This document shows, piece by piece, positions 46,801-57,157 of a stretch of DNA of 64,000 nt (position 1 is its first letter; the number at the start of each line of letters is the position of its first letter). A model generated the notes under the pieces. The model was not told the origin of the DNA, did no database searches, and saw nothing but the letters and a program-made list of their open reading frames with translations. The position numbers were made by a program, and so were the translations under genes. Source of the stretch: Nematostella vectensis (lineage: Eukaryota; Cnidaria; Anthozoa; Actiniaria; Edwardsiidae). The DNA is taken from positions 2,480,001-2,544,000 of the forward strand of contig NC_064046.1 of NCBI RefSeq assembly GCF_932526225.1, written 5' to 3'.

Positions 46801-47064
46801 TGTTTCGAATATAAAGGCTTCGAATTTTATCTACAGCCGGATCATATCATTATCACGCTTTGGTAGGTGTAAAGAGACACATCTAAGAAGCTCACCTTCT
46901 GAATTCTCAAAGGTAACGAGCGTGCAGCCATCTTGAGTCTTATCGAGTCGCTTGACCGCCCCTCCGCCGATCTCTGAATCTTGAAAATAGCTTACAATTG
47001 AATTCTCTGGTACTTCACTGGGTAATCCTTTAATCTTGATGAGAGCAGGGTCGCTTTTGGCCAT
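43819..47064 (-). CDS. RRM - Arg/Ser-rich repeat - GT8 glycosyltransferase fusion protein, 2 exons
   Basis: Exons are 47064-46896 and 45395-43819 with a GTGAGC donor and TTTGTAG acceptor; the split codon (G+CT) keeps frame and yields 581 residues. Residues ~8-80 form an RRM of the PARP14/DTX3L-like style: IKIKGLP, a GGGAV strand start, LVTFENSE at the end of exon 1, and RPHHFNGVLLEVE at the start of exon 2, so the domain is completed only by this splice. Residues ~129-257 are Ser/Arg/Pro-rich with a 9-residue repeat (SRNPRDSPA). From ~258 a GT8 domain follows (AWVTLVMLGDGY), with the metal-binding DxD in FIDADMVV (residues 361-363), an FGGLVLL strand and HIFGRPKPW (508-516), the HxxGxxKPW signature. 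No signal peptide is seen, so a cytosolic or nuclear enzyme is likely. Acceptor sugar is unknown. A foldback element lies in the intron. Confidence 0.85.
44790..45180. repeat. 27-bp coding minisatellite in the RRM-GT8 gene
   Basis: Units of 27 bp (plus strand: gtgagtcccgagggttacgg plus gacgcgg) encode SRNPRDSPA on the minus strand. About ten recognisable copies occur, more degenerate away from the GT8 domain. The same repeat is expanded to ~30 copies at 63085-63897. Confidence 0.9.
45750..46201. mobile_element. Foldback element with ~150-bp arms in the RRM-GT8 intron
   Basis: The left arm (CTGTACAGGACCAGAAATGA onward, to ~45913) is matched by the reverse complement at ~46050-46201, which ends GGGGTCCTGTACAG. 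The arms share blocks such as CCCCAACTGATCCTCGG and AAGGAATTGCGGTAATGGAC; the left arm has an extra ~18-bp internal duplication of the CGAAACGATCCCAGGACC type. The interior is ~140 bp and non-coding. Confidence 0.85.
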
Positions 47065-48324
47065 TTAGCCGCGTCCATAAAAGCTAAATAGAAGTAAAGG
47101 TTCGAGTGATGCTAAAATATCGCCTGGCACCACAGGCAACCCAATTAAGAAAATAATGAACCTCAACGTTACACGTCATATAACTAACAAAACGTGTGCA
47201 TGTCATGGCCAAATGACAGATATGAATTTATCTTATAACACTTAAAAGTACGTTTCAGCAAAGGAAAATACAGGACTTGTATTTATCTTTCGTATATTCG
47301 GAAGAATCTTGAAGAATCTCGTTGTAGCTTCAGCTCATTGCGTGACTGGGGGGACTCGTGCAAGGGCAGGAGGATAAGTTATTTTAGGCTAAATTTTGAT
47401 CATAATAAATCGAAATCCTCTTTATCTTGGCTAAAATGTGCCTTGTTTTGCGACGCGCTCTCTGTTTATTGAGAAAACTCAAACCTCTAGAACTGCTTGC
47501 CCGTCGCTAGGTATATGTAGATTGTGCTCAGCAATTTTTGAGCAACTTTTGGCGTTTTGAACAACTTCTCGAAAGACCAGCAGCCTAGGACAACTTTTAC
47601 CTTCCTTGGCAACTTTTGAGACAAAAACTGGTATAAAATTGATCCTGTTGCATTTTATTACTGGTATCCCAGTAATAATTTTGTCAAAGAAATTTTGTCA
47701 GAAAGAAAACAGCTCCCAGATGTTCCTTAACAGTCCTCAATCGTTTTACGTGTGCCTTCGAAATCTTGACTGCGGCTATATATATATCGGGGTAGGAACT
47801 TCACATATGATACCAGGCCCGTAGCCAGGGGGGTTCCAGGGGTTCGAAAGAACCACCCCACACCACTTGAAGGTCCACCCTGATGAAGGAAAATCGAGAA
47901 CCACTGCAAGCAAGGACGAGCTACCTAATAGAAAATGGTCCGCTAAATGGGTAAACGAATCCAACGTTAAAAATCCTGGCTACGGGCCTGGATACGAGAA
48001 GGGTACCGAAACTCTTCATTTAACATATTTAAAGGATTGGAAAAATACATAATAAAATGTTGAAATGAAAACAAACAAACAATTAAATTAAAAGTTTTAA
48101 GCATTTATTTAGAACAAACGACTCTAGAGAGCTAGCAACTTTTTGTTCATATATAAGCAACTTTCGAGCAACTTTTGGCAATATTTTCAAGCAACTTTCC
48201 CCAAATTTACAAGCACAATCTACATCCGGGAGCAAATGTCACAAGATAAGATCCCGTGGGAATTTCGTGATTAAAGCAAGCCACTAGGCTAGTTGTGTTC
48301 AGGGGACCTCAAATAAAAAGGAAA
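47065..48324. other. 5' flank of RRM-GT8 gene and intergenic sequence with MITE remnants
   Basis: The first few hundred bases presumably hold the RRM-GT8 promoter and 5' UTR. Sequence at ~47366-47480 (TTAGGCTAAATTTTGATCAT to TGAGAAAAC) is a partial relative of the inverted-repeat element at 54958-55157. No exon is recognised. Confidence 0.5.
47813..47991. mobile_element. 179-bp MITE with CCAGGCCCGTAGCCAGG ends
   Basis: The left end CCAGGCCCGTAGCCAGG is matched by CCTGGCTACGGGCCTGG at the right. ATA flanks both ends (47810-47812 and 47992-47994), consistent with a 3-bp target duplication. Confidence 0.75.
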
Positions 48325-51300
48325 ACGATGTTGCCAAGTATGCAACCTGTCAGGTGCCGTTTAATGGGGTTTTTAAGGAATGATGTTTCTCCTCCCACAT
48401 GGAAACGAGGCTCTATAATGAAAACAAGAGTATCTTTGACGTTTGTTGATCAAATCATTTCAAACTTGCAGGATATGTTGGGAATCACATATAAGACAAT
48501 CTAAAAGTCATGTGACTAGCACAGTATGGAAGCGAGGCTGTCTGGATTATTTAAAAAAATATATTTTAACAATAAATAATTAATTATAGCTAAAGCTTCG
48601 TTTTAAGCACTGTTTAAGATGGAAAAGCTTGATTGGAGTACTAGTAATGCTATATTGCTGCTTTTGTAAGAAAAAGGTGCTAGGACGGGCATTTATTAAT
48701 TATTTTGTCTGAAAAACCACAGGGATCCCAACTCAAAGAAATTGTGAAAAACACGGTTTTAATCACTTTTTTTGCACTTTCTTTTGAGCCACATCTTAGT
48801 AATAATGATTTAATCACAAATAGATAACATATTTTAAGTTTTCATTGCAAAATCGACTGGCGAAATATCAATATGCAATAGATGCACTAGAGGTCTGGGC
48901 ACAATAAGTATGTTTTCAGTCCAACTGGTCAGCGGTAATTATCATCAAAACTGGGGTCCGCCATGTTTTCTCTATGGCATATGTAAGTCCTTAAAATATG
49001 CCCTCTTTTACTTTGATATGAAAAGCTATTTTTCAAAACAAGATCTGGACACATCACTTTGTATTATATGCCAAAAAGTAGCGGAAGAAGGCTTAATTGA
49101 GAATCCTATTTCACATGAAAAGGTACTTGATTTTCTAAGCGAGTGGAACAGTTATGAGGATTCACGATTTCCAGAAGCCTGGTTGCTTTTGGAGAAGTAC
49201 ACTGCTGAGCAGTTGTTGGCTGAGCATGCATCGTGGCACAGGAAGTGCTGTCAAGATGCTACGCATGTTGGTAAGATAAAGAGAGCGAAAGAAAGGTTTA
49301 ACAGAGAGCAGGACGATTGTACAGTCAAGAGAAAATCGAGACCAACGCCCAAGAGGTTTACAAGATCGCAGACGGTGCCACTAGACAGGGAAACATGTTT
49401 TTTCTGCGAGCAGAGTCCTACTTACCGCGAAAACCTCCACTCTGTAAGCACAACAGAAGCAGGTCAAGCAATTCGTAAAGCTACCGAGATCAGTGGGGAT
49501 GAGAAGTTAATAGTAAAGCTGTCTACAGCTATCGATACAAGCGATGCGCACGCTATTGATATCAAGTACCACAATAAATGCTATACAATGAACGTGACTA
49601 ATGTACTGAGACGGAGACCAAGTACGTCTGTAGAGCAAAAAGGAACTGTCATCGCAGCGCAGATTGAGTTCTTGTACATAGCAGAGAGAAGTTTGAAAGA
49701 AGGAAATGTGACCGCTTGAACTATGCAAGGATGGTTGCCCAGACAGAACTGCAAATGCTAGAGGCTACAGACCCGGCAATATATCAAGAGTTCATGGAGG
49801 GCAATTGGATTGTCAACAAGAATCCTAATGTGTCGTTTTGTGCTTTAGGAGCGGACAATGCCCTAGAGCAAATAAACCGCTCTATGAAGGTCTCAGGAGG
49901 GCTGGTTGGAATCACATTGAATCCGACTGCACGTGCAAAGTTTTTTTCTTATTGCACCAGAGCTTGTACGTCTATCTGAAGAGGCTAAAGAGATGGCTGG
50001 AACAACATCAGCGCATGAAGGTACCCACCACCACACACTAACAGCATCTGTTCTTTCTCGAGAAAAGGGAAACATCCAGAAGTTGTTGACAACAATGGAG
50101 GCCTTCACCAATCCCTTCGATACAGATAGCACTGACCTGTTTAACCTTGTTACAAAGGTCGTTGTGCCAGCAGTAGTGAGAGCAGACCTTTTAGATATTT
50201 TTTTATGACATTGGACAAGAAATGATCCAATCGTTTGTGGAGGACCGCATCAAGTCACAAAAGATGCATGTTTGGTCGCCAATGAAAAAAAGAAATCTGA
50301 AAACATGGCGAACAGCTTCAAAGAAGGTCAAGGTTAAAATTGGTAAAGAGACTGTAGAACTGAGAGAGGACAGGAGCCTTTTTGCCCGAATGATGGTTGT
50401 GCGTAAAAGTCGACCTGAGGTGGACATCGAAGAGGCTGTTGGCACTTACGAATTTTCTGTGGTTCCTCGTGCGACGTTCGCGGCCGATGGATGGATGCTC
50501 CGCTGTCAAGCAAAGAGTGCCCTGATGCCCCTGCTAGGGAAACTACCAACGCACAACATGGAAACAACAAGTCCACCCGTGGTGGAAGAACGACAACGAC
50601 TGAGAGTTGCCATTATTGATGGAATGGCCGAAGTCCAATCCTTGGATAGGCCTGAATGGATCCGAAACTGCTCACAGCTCGCAGATCACTTCAACAGTCG
50701 CTTAATGGAGAAGTACGACCATGGAAATGATGAGATCCGAGTTATCTTCGACCGATACGATCTACCGTCATCTCTAAAAGAGACAAGGGAGTGAAGTCCC
50801 TATTCACTATCGCATCACACCATCAACTCTCATCGCAAAGCTTACAATGAAGAAACTTCTTGCACATGCAGATACAAAGAAGGAGTTAGCGGAGTTATTT
50901 GCTCAGAAAACCATCAAACATGCCGCACAGAATGGGAAGAGGGTTGTCGTGTCATGGGGTTGCCAATGTAGGGGAACAGAGAATGACATGTCACACCTCA
51001 ACAGCAATCATGAAGAAGCTGATAGATCATGCTGCACGCACTCGACGCCACAGCCTGTGGAGCCACTGAGATACGGATCCACTCTCCTGATACAGATGTG
51101 TTCATTCTTGCCCTTAGGAGGTATCCTGACCTTTGCGCTAACACCTTGTTGATTACTGGCAAGGGCCAGCACCACCGGCAAATCAAGCTGCAGCCAATAG
51201 TCCGCGCTCTTGGTCCCGTCAAGACTGCTGCCCTACCAGCCTTCCATGCCCCATCTGGGTCTGACAACACCGGATCCTTCGCTTCCAAGGGAAAGCCAAA

Positions 51301-52465
51301 ATGCTGGAAAGTATTTTGTGAAGCCAGTGAGGAGGCGCTTGCCGCGATTTCTAACCTTGGGACGGGCAACTATCCAAGTGTGCAGTCACAGCTTGCAGTA
51401 GAGAAGCTTGTATGAAAGATCTTCCTGCCGCAGACGGAAATTGTGAGTGTCAAGTCACTAAGGTGGTGGCTAAAAAAAAGCAGGCAAGATCGGAACGGCT
51501 GCCCCCCACATCCCATCCATCCTGCCCATCCTTCGATCACACTACCAGCTTCTGGTATGGAACAACGACATAGTCGCTAACCCTGTGCTCCCATCACCAA
51601 GTGAATATGGCTGGAAGTGGCAAGACGCCGAGGAGATTTGGGTCCCTGTGATGACAGATCTACCACCTGCACCAGAAGCCATTATCCATCTAGTCAGGTG
51701 CGGGTGCGCAAAGGACAGGTGTATCAACCAACGCTGCAAGTGCAGAAAGTCTGGTCTGGGCTGCACAGATCTCTGCAGTTGCTGTGACGATGGGGAGGAA
51801 TGTGAAAACGTTGCAAGAGATGGGGACACAGACGAGATTACGGACTCTGAAGACTGTGAAGATGGACTGTGAAGATGACCGCTCAGATATACATAGTTAT
51901 TAATAAATACCCAATGTTCGGTAGCAATTATAGAAAGGCATCACTGCATGAGTAGAGGAGACTGTTCACAGGCTTGACTTGTCCATACAGATATGACAGT
52001 ATCATTTTCAAAAGATAGCGTAAAAAAAAAATAACAAAAAACTGATCCTTTTGATTTCTTTGAGTTGGGCTCCCTGTGGTTTTTCAGACAAAATAATTAA
52101 TAAATGCCCGTTCTAGCATCTTTTTCTTACAAAAGCAGCAATAAAGCATTACTGATACTCCAATCTAGCTTTTTCATTTTAAACAGTGCTTAAAACGAAG
52201 CTTTAGCTATAATAAAGTATCTATTGTTAATTTTTTTTTAAATAATCCAGACAGCCTCGCTACCATGCTGTGCTAGTCACGTGACTTTTAGATTGTTGTG
52301 ATTCCCAACATATCCTGCAAGTTTGAAACGATTTGATTAACAAACGTCAAAGATACTCCCGTCTTCATTATAGAGCCTCGTTTCCATGCTGGAGGAGAAA
52401 CATCAATCCTTAAAAAACCCATAAAAACGGCACCTGACAGGTTGCATACTTGGCAACATCATTTT
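48325..52465 (+). mobile_element. 4.1-kb DNA transposon with ~430-bp terminal inverted repeats, Academ-like
   Basis: The left terminus (GATGTTGCCAAGTATGCAAC onward, to ~48752) and the right terminus (~52045-52465) are reverse complements with small differences, including shared blocks AAACCACAGGGA.CCCAACTC, TCACGTGACTTTTAGATTG-like and GCACCTGACAGG. Between them lies one degenerate coding region on the plus strand. The long inverted repeats and an XPG-like nuclease segment suggest the Academ superfamily; the exact ends and target duplication are unclear. Confidence 0.8.
48910..51872 (+). pseudogene. Frameshifted Academ-like transposon protein (Cys/His fingers, XPG-like, CxC-rich tail)
   Basis: Successive open pieces in changing frames (48910-49719, 49716-49979, 49933-50208, 50222-50794, ~50787-51020, 51029-51415, ~51440-51872) line up as one long protein broken by single-base shifts, two at T runs near 49940 and 50200. 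The first piece has two similar modules: CIICQK with WHRKCC, and CFFCEQ with YHNKCY. The piece at 51029 has IHSPDTDVFILALRRYPD, acidic residues typical of XPG/PIN-type nucleases. The last piece ends in a cysteine cluster (CINQRCKCRKSGLGC) and an acidic tail. With at least five shifts it cannot make a functional protein. Family assignment is from memory. Confidence 0.7.
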
Positions 52466-53117
52466 TATTGTTATTAGTTAACAGGAAGTTGGGTAAGACT
52501 GGTTACAATCTGTTTGAAAGTAACTAAAAAGAACAGTTAATCAAACATATGCTCTGATGCTGAAGAGGTATCTAATGGACGCCCGGGGCGTTAATTAAAT
52601 TTCGATAGTCCGAGGGGGGGGGGGGGGGGGGAGGCGTTTAATAGATAGGAGGTGTCTATTAGAAGGGGCGTTCTTTACAAACTATGAAAATATAACAAAC
52701 CCAAGTGCAGTGGGGCTCTAGTCTCAGTCAGGATCACGTTAAATTGAAGCCTGCGTAGCAAGCGTTTCTTGGCATTAAGCAAGTTTAACCCAGTAGAATC
52801 CAAACTCAGATTTATTAAATTTGATTTATATTACCGAAATTTATATTTTGTTTGTCGGGAGGGAGGGTGGGTGGATGGGGGGGTGTGGGGTTAAATAGAG
52901 GGTAGCGTTTATTAAAGAAGTGCGTTCATTACATTCTTGTAAGCTTAGGGGGAGGGCCGTTCTTTAGATAGGGGGCGTTTATTAGATCATTTACGGTACT
53001 TGCAGAAATAAAAGATTCAGGATTGGTACAGGTGGGCCTTTCTGGTAACGGGACCCAGAGGTCCTTCAGCGTTAACCCTGCAAGCCTCTTGACTTTCTCG
53101 TCAGTATACAGCAAGTA
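52466..53117. other. Low-complexity intergenic sequence
   Basis: G-rich tracts (52613-52632, 52858-52890) and degenerate phrases of the GCGTTTATTAGAT/GGGGCGTTCTTTA type recur here. The minus-strand ORF at 52929-53114 has no recognised domain. Confidence 0.5.
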
Positions 53118-53755
53118 CGGAGTCCTTTGCCCAAGTATCAGATCAAGATTACCTAGGAGTACGGTGTAATGAGCAACTGCGCTGTGGCCCTCTCTGTGCC
53201 AAAATAACTACAAAGGCCAACAGAACACTGGGTAGGATCAGAAGAACTTTAAAACCCTGTGCCCCTGCAGTTAAGAAACGTGCGTACCTCTCCCTTGTTA
53301 GACCGATGCTTGAGTATGCGTCAACATCTTGGAGTCCCTACACTGGCACAGATGTTTTGCGGTTGGAGCAAGCTCGTTTTGTCTGCAACAATTATGACTA
53401 CCGAGCAAGATCATCTGAACTGGTTAACCAGCTAAACTGGGACACATTGGAAATAAGGCGACTTTACCATCAAATAGTATTACTGTATAAATTTTATAAT
53501 AATCTCGTGGCTTGTCCTCTCCCTAGCTGTGTCGTTCCGACAAATCGATCTACTCGGAGGCACTCACTTAGCTTTCAACAATTGCCCTCGAATATTCTTT
53601 CCTTTAATTATTCTTTTTTTTCCTAGAGCAATAACAGCATGGAATTTACTTCCTGATAATATTGTAAACCTAAGTAATCTGGAGTCCTTTAAAACAGCAG
53701 CTTTACCAGCCATCAGGCAACTAAAGGTGCCTTCGCATCTCCGCCGGCTGTAAAC
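53118..53755 (+). pseudogene. 5'-truncated non-LTR retrotransposon (CR1/L2-like) reverse transcriptase C-terminus
   Basis: The translation carries the familiar region after the RT palm: DYLGV, then RTLGRIRR, YLSLVRPMLEYASTSWSPYT, LEIRRLYHQIVLLYKFYNN and finally AITAWNLLPDNIV with NLESFKTAAL. The frame shifts once at a T run near 53610-53622. Upstream palm motifs and the endonuclease are absent, as in a typical dead-on-arrival LINE copy. The sequence after the stop at ~53750 is AT-rich. Confidence 0.88.
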
Positions 53756-54255
53756 TGACTGTGCCCTCCCAGTATTAGCGTAAGCTACTTGATACTATTG
53801 TATTGGGGAGTAATTTATTAAAGTATTAAAGTCAAATTATTGAATTTAAGCAAGGCAAATACACTCTTTCTTTTTATTAGAATCTTTTTGAAAGAACGTC
53901 CAGCATGAGATTTCACAAAATTTTAAGGAAATGCCGAGGCTGACATAGCAGCCAATTATTGCTTTGTAAGTCTGATACGTTCTTCAAAGAATCAAATTGT
54001 GCTCACAATAAAAACCTTATATACTATTGCTACTGATAATTTGTGCAATTCTCCTCTAAATTATTCATTGGTATTATATTTTTATATACCTTATTTAATT
54101 TTCGCGACGTCAAAATTTCGCGATTTTGAGATGGCGAATATTTCGCGACACTTTATTTTCGCGATTTTCCTATTTTCGCAAAAACCAGATCACTTTTTTT
54201 CGCGATTTTGGGATAATAAAATCAAGCCATACAAGTGGAATTAAAATGTGCTGTA
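53756..54255. other. Intergenic, TTCGCGA-rich
   Basis: It contains a degenerate run of AATTTTCGCGAC-type phrases at 54096-54210 and no gene. A 45-bp phrase starting GGATAATAAAATCAAG at 54211 recurs at 54531. Confidence 0.55.
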
Positions 54256-54529
54256 ATCGACATGACGGAAAAACATGACTTAACGCTTCAAATAAGCTCA
54301 TTTCACATCTAATAAGGCGGAAAATTTCTCTAAGTACTTAGTGCGTAATAGCAAACAAAATATCAAAAGCGACTTTTTTTAAATTGATGCGACTTTTTGT
54401 AAAGTGTCATTGAAATTTGAGCTTTTCGTCCCTGAGCTCATACATAGCGAAAGGATGATCAATGAAAAATTATCTTAAAAAGCAAAAATCTGGGTATGTG
54501 TTTCGGCCTCACGTTATTTGGGATAATAA
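54256..54529. repeat. Inverted-orientation copy of the 8628-8999 element
   Basis: GACATGACGGAAAAACATGA at ~54259 and the following ~260 bp match the reverse complement of 8745-8999. The insert is bracketed by the direct repeat GGATAATAAAATCAAGC...TTAAAATGTGCTGT (54211-54254 and 54531-54574). Confidence 0.7.
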
Positions 54530-54780
54530 AATCAAGCAAAACAAGTGGGATTAAAATGTGCTGTCATCATAAAAAGTGAAACAATTTGCAACAAAAAGAT
54601 GCGTGGGCTAAATTTAGTTTCATATAAATCTATAAATACATAGATACAAACTCATAACGTACTATATGTACATTAGATGACTGAATAGACAAGGTGTTTT
54701 TCCAAAGCTTATTAAACGACCAATATTCCCCAAAGGCTTCTTGTGTACTCACTTAATTTTCGCGAATCCTATTTTTCGCG

Positions 54781-54850
54781 ACACTTAATTTTCGCGTCAC
54801 TTTATTTTCTTTTAAAATTGTGAAGTTTAAGTGACGCGAAAATTAAGTGT
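54781..54850. other. 22-bp perfect inverted repeat with TTCGCGTC arms
   Basis: ACACTTAATTTTCGCGTCAC (TT) at 54781-54802 is exactly inverted at 54829-54850 around a 26-base AT-rich loop. It looks like a short foldback MITE related to the TTCGCGA phrases nearby. Confidence 0.8.
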
Positions 54851-54957
54851 AATAAGGTACACTGTTATTATATTATTTTTTATTAGAACTGCCTCAACTG
54901 AAAAAAAGGTCTTCAAAAAAAGTCACCAGGGGATCCTGGATGGATTTGAGATGTTGT

Positions 54958-55157
54958 AAGGGCGGTAGGAACAAAATTTGTTAGGCTAAATTCTGATAAT
55001 AAACCAGAAATTCTCCTTTAATCTGGCTGAAATGTGCCTTATTTGCGACGCACTCTCCGTGTTCGAGAAGAAAACCTGGTATTTCAGCCAAATTAGAGGG
55101 GGAATTCGTGGTTTATCACCATAATTGAACCTAACAAACCATGTTCCTACCGCCCTT
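54958..55157. mobile_element. 200-bp MITE with ~80-bp inverted arms (AAGGGCGGTAGGAAC)
   Basis: The left arm (AAGGGCGGTAGGAACAAAAT...AATCTGGCTGAAAT) and the right arm (ending ATGTTCCTACCGCCCTT) are imperfect reverse complements. A diverged relative lies at ~47366-47480. Confidence 0.8.
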
Positions 55158-56754
55158 GAGTTATTGCGCGCATTCGTGCCAGGATATCTCATTTGCTTGG
55201 TTACTGCGATTAGGTCTTTACAAGATTTATACGGACACTGATTTGTCGGGCATATTGAAGGTCAAAGCATTTACATGCATGAAGGAGTTTGTCGGGGCCC
55301 TTGCTTTGGGTTTGGTTAGAAAAAATGGACCCAACACGAAGGCAAAATCTCCTACGCGGACTAATAAAATCAGGATTACGAAACTAAAATATTTTATTGA
55401 TTTCTATAAAAAAAGAATGTATCAGTGAAGCTTTGAAAACGTTTCCTGTGATCACAAAAGCTTTAGGATCAAATAGACTCTATTTATAGTCTTGTAAGAT
55501 AACCTTTAAGAAAAACAATAGCGCCATTAAACAATACATCGAACACGACCACCAATCAACCAGCAATAATCATACAAAGCAACAAAAAACCAAGTCTTTA
55601 GCAAAAATTATCAAAAATAATGTATGCAACTATCACAATGATTATGAATTAGCAAGTGCAATCCTATTAGGAAATTATTCTGGTTTGGAATCGTGTGTTA
55701 ATTCGAGTAGTATTGCTCTCCCTTAGAAAAGTTAGTGACGTGGAATGGCGCCGAGTTGGGTGAGGGCTTGTGCCCTGGCAGTGGTACTCCTTCAGTCTCG
55801 CTTTATTATTAACGGTGAGTTTGGCCTCCTTTGTTAGAGCTTGACTAAGGAAGCTTGACTGACCTTCACGAAAGTTATCCAGCAAAATGATTTTGGCCCT
55901 TATACGATGTCTGAATTTCACGCGATGTGGGATAGATACTTTCGTTGGTAACCTACTGTGACGATAGTTTTCTTAATACTTCTTGAAATGATACTCGCTC
56001 GTTTTTACTGTAACGTTATTGTAGCGTGTTGTTTGTCAAATCAGGATAGTCTGTTCGTTTGAAGGCGTTTCAGACATGGGATAGCAGCCCTATCTCTGAC
56101 TTTTTTTTTGACAGAAATAATCGAAACACTCCGTTCCCTATTTACTCTACCGATTCGCGTTAAACCTGCGCGTTGATTCGGCGTAATCAAAACACTACGT
56201 ATCTAAAATTGAAGAATGCCTCAAGTTATTCCTTACCCAAATATATCGCCCCCTACCGTCTTATTTGTTTTCGCGGAAAAGATCTACCGACCAGCTTTTT
56301 AACTTTTTAAAGCAAGCACACTTGCAAGGCGTAATTCATTTCTAAGGCAACGACAACCAAAACACTAGTATTATGACGCGTTGCAAACCAACGACGTGAA
56401 AACACCAAGTTTCGCAATCTGTTAAAGTAAAGTGTGTGGATACTGTAAGCCGGACAAAGCAGTCTTTAATTAGGAATTTGGAACTTGTTTTGGAACAAGG
56501 AAGTATTTACTTGGTTCTTCCTTTCATCAGTCGTTGATGATCAGGAAACATTAGTGCATTCTCGAAGATCCAGTACTACTCAGCCGCGAAAATCCTGCCA
56601 GGAAAATTACGCGGGGGTGATCTTTTGGAGCACTCGCAAAGTGCGCTGGATCTTCGAGCATGACGTTACTTGTTACTGTGGGTTTTTTTATAGCAGTTAA
56701 AATAGCAGTTATGCCTTTGTGGACATCCTAGAGAGAATAACGATATCCTTTGTA
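55158..56754. other. Intergenic / 5' flank of the Ly6-type ORF
   Basis: No exon with a recognisable domain was found. Short ORFs at 55141-55428 and 56485-56700 lack supporting features. Confidence 0.45.
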
Positions 56755-57042
56755 ATGCAGAACTTGATTTTAATGTTTTTTGATAGCGTTTTAGTGGGCG
56801 GTCTGTCGTGTTGGATGTGCCGTAATGGCGCAGCCTCGTTCGATCTCTGCGATGCCAAAAAAGAAGTTGAATCTTGCACGGCCCAGCTAACGCATTGTGC
56901 AACCTTCTCCTTCATGCTCAACGGAGCCCGTTTGAACGCGAAAAGCTGTACTAACGCGAGCTACTGCTCAAGTGAGGATACCTTCTGCGCGAACTTGGGC
57001 CTTGACGGCAATGATTGCCGAGTGCAATGCTGCAATACATAA
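56755..57042 (+). CDS. Ly6/uPAR (LU, three-finger) domain protein, ends one step before the final CN motif
   Basis: From the ATG at 56755 the 95-residue product starts with a signal-peptide-like MQNLILMFFDSVLVGG, then a cysteine pattern typical of LU domains: LSCWMC at the start, ESC, THC, SYC, DTFC, and DCRVQCCNT at the end. Known LU domains continue with xLCN; here TAA (57040-57042) follows CCNT, and the next in-frame codons read LCNYH, exactly the missing end, then a Ser/Thr/Pro-rich linker. The stop is therefore probably a one-codon lesion, a readthrough site or a sequencing error. Such proteins are normally secreted or GPI-anchored. The reading frame runs on into the GPCR sequence downstream. 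Confidence 0.65.
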   Translation: MQNLILMFFDSVLVGGLSCWMCRNGAASFDLCDAKKEVESCTAQLTHCATFSFMLNGARLNAKSCTNASYCSSEDTFCANLGLDGNDCRVQCCNT

Positions 57043-57157
57043 CTTTGCAACTATCATATGGGATTCGCCCCGGGGTCACCTGCTAACTCAACGAGCTCAT
57101 TAATGTCGGCATCACCGTCAGTGTCGACATCGGTGGTAGCATGTGATGTGGTGGTAG

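Noticed and set aside
52929-53114. Minus-strand ORF with LTLKDLWVPLPERP
   Set aside because: Looks protein-like for a short stretch but has no recognised domain, splice sites or continuation, and lies in low-complexity sequence next to a dead LINE.
56743-56751. U12-like ATATCCTTT upstream of the LU ORF
   Set aside because: No matching TTCCTTAAC branch site or frame need was found; probably chance.
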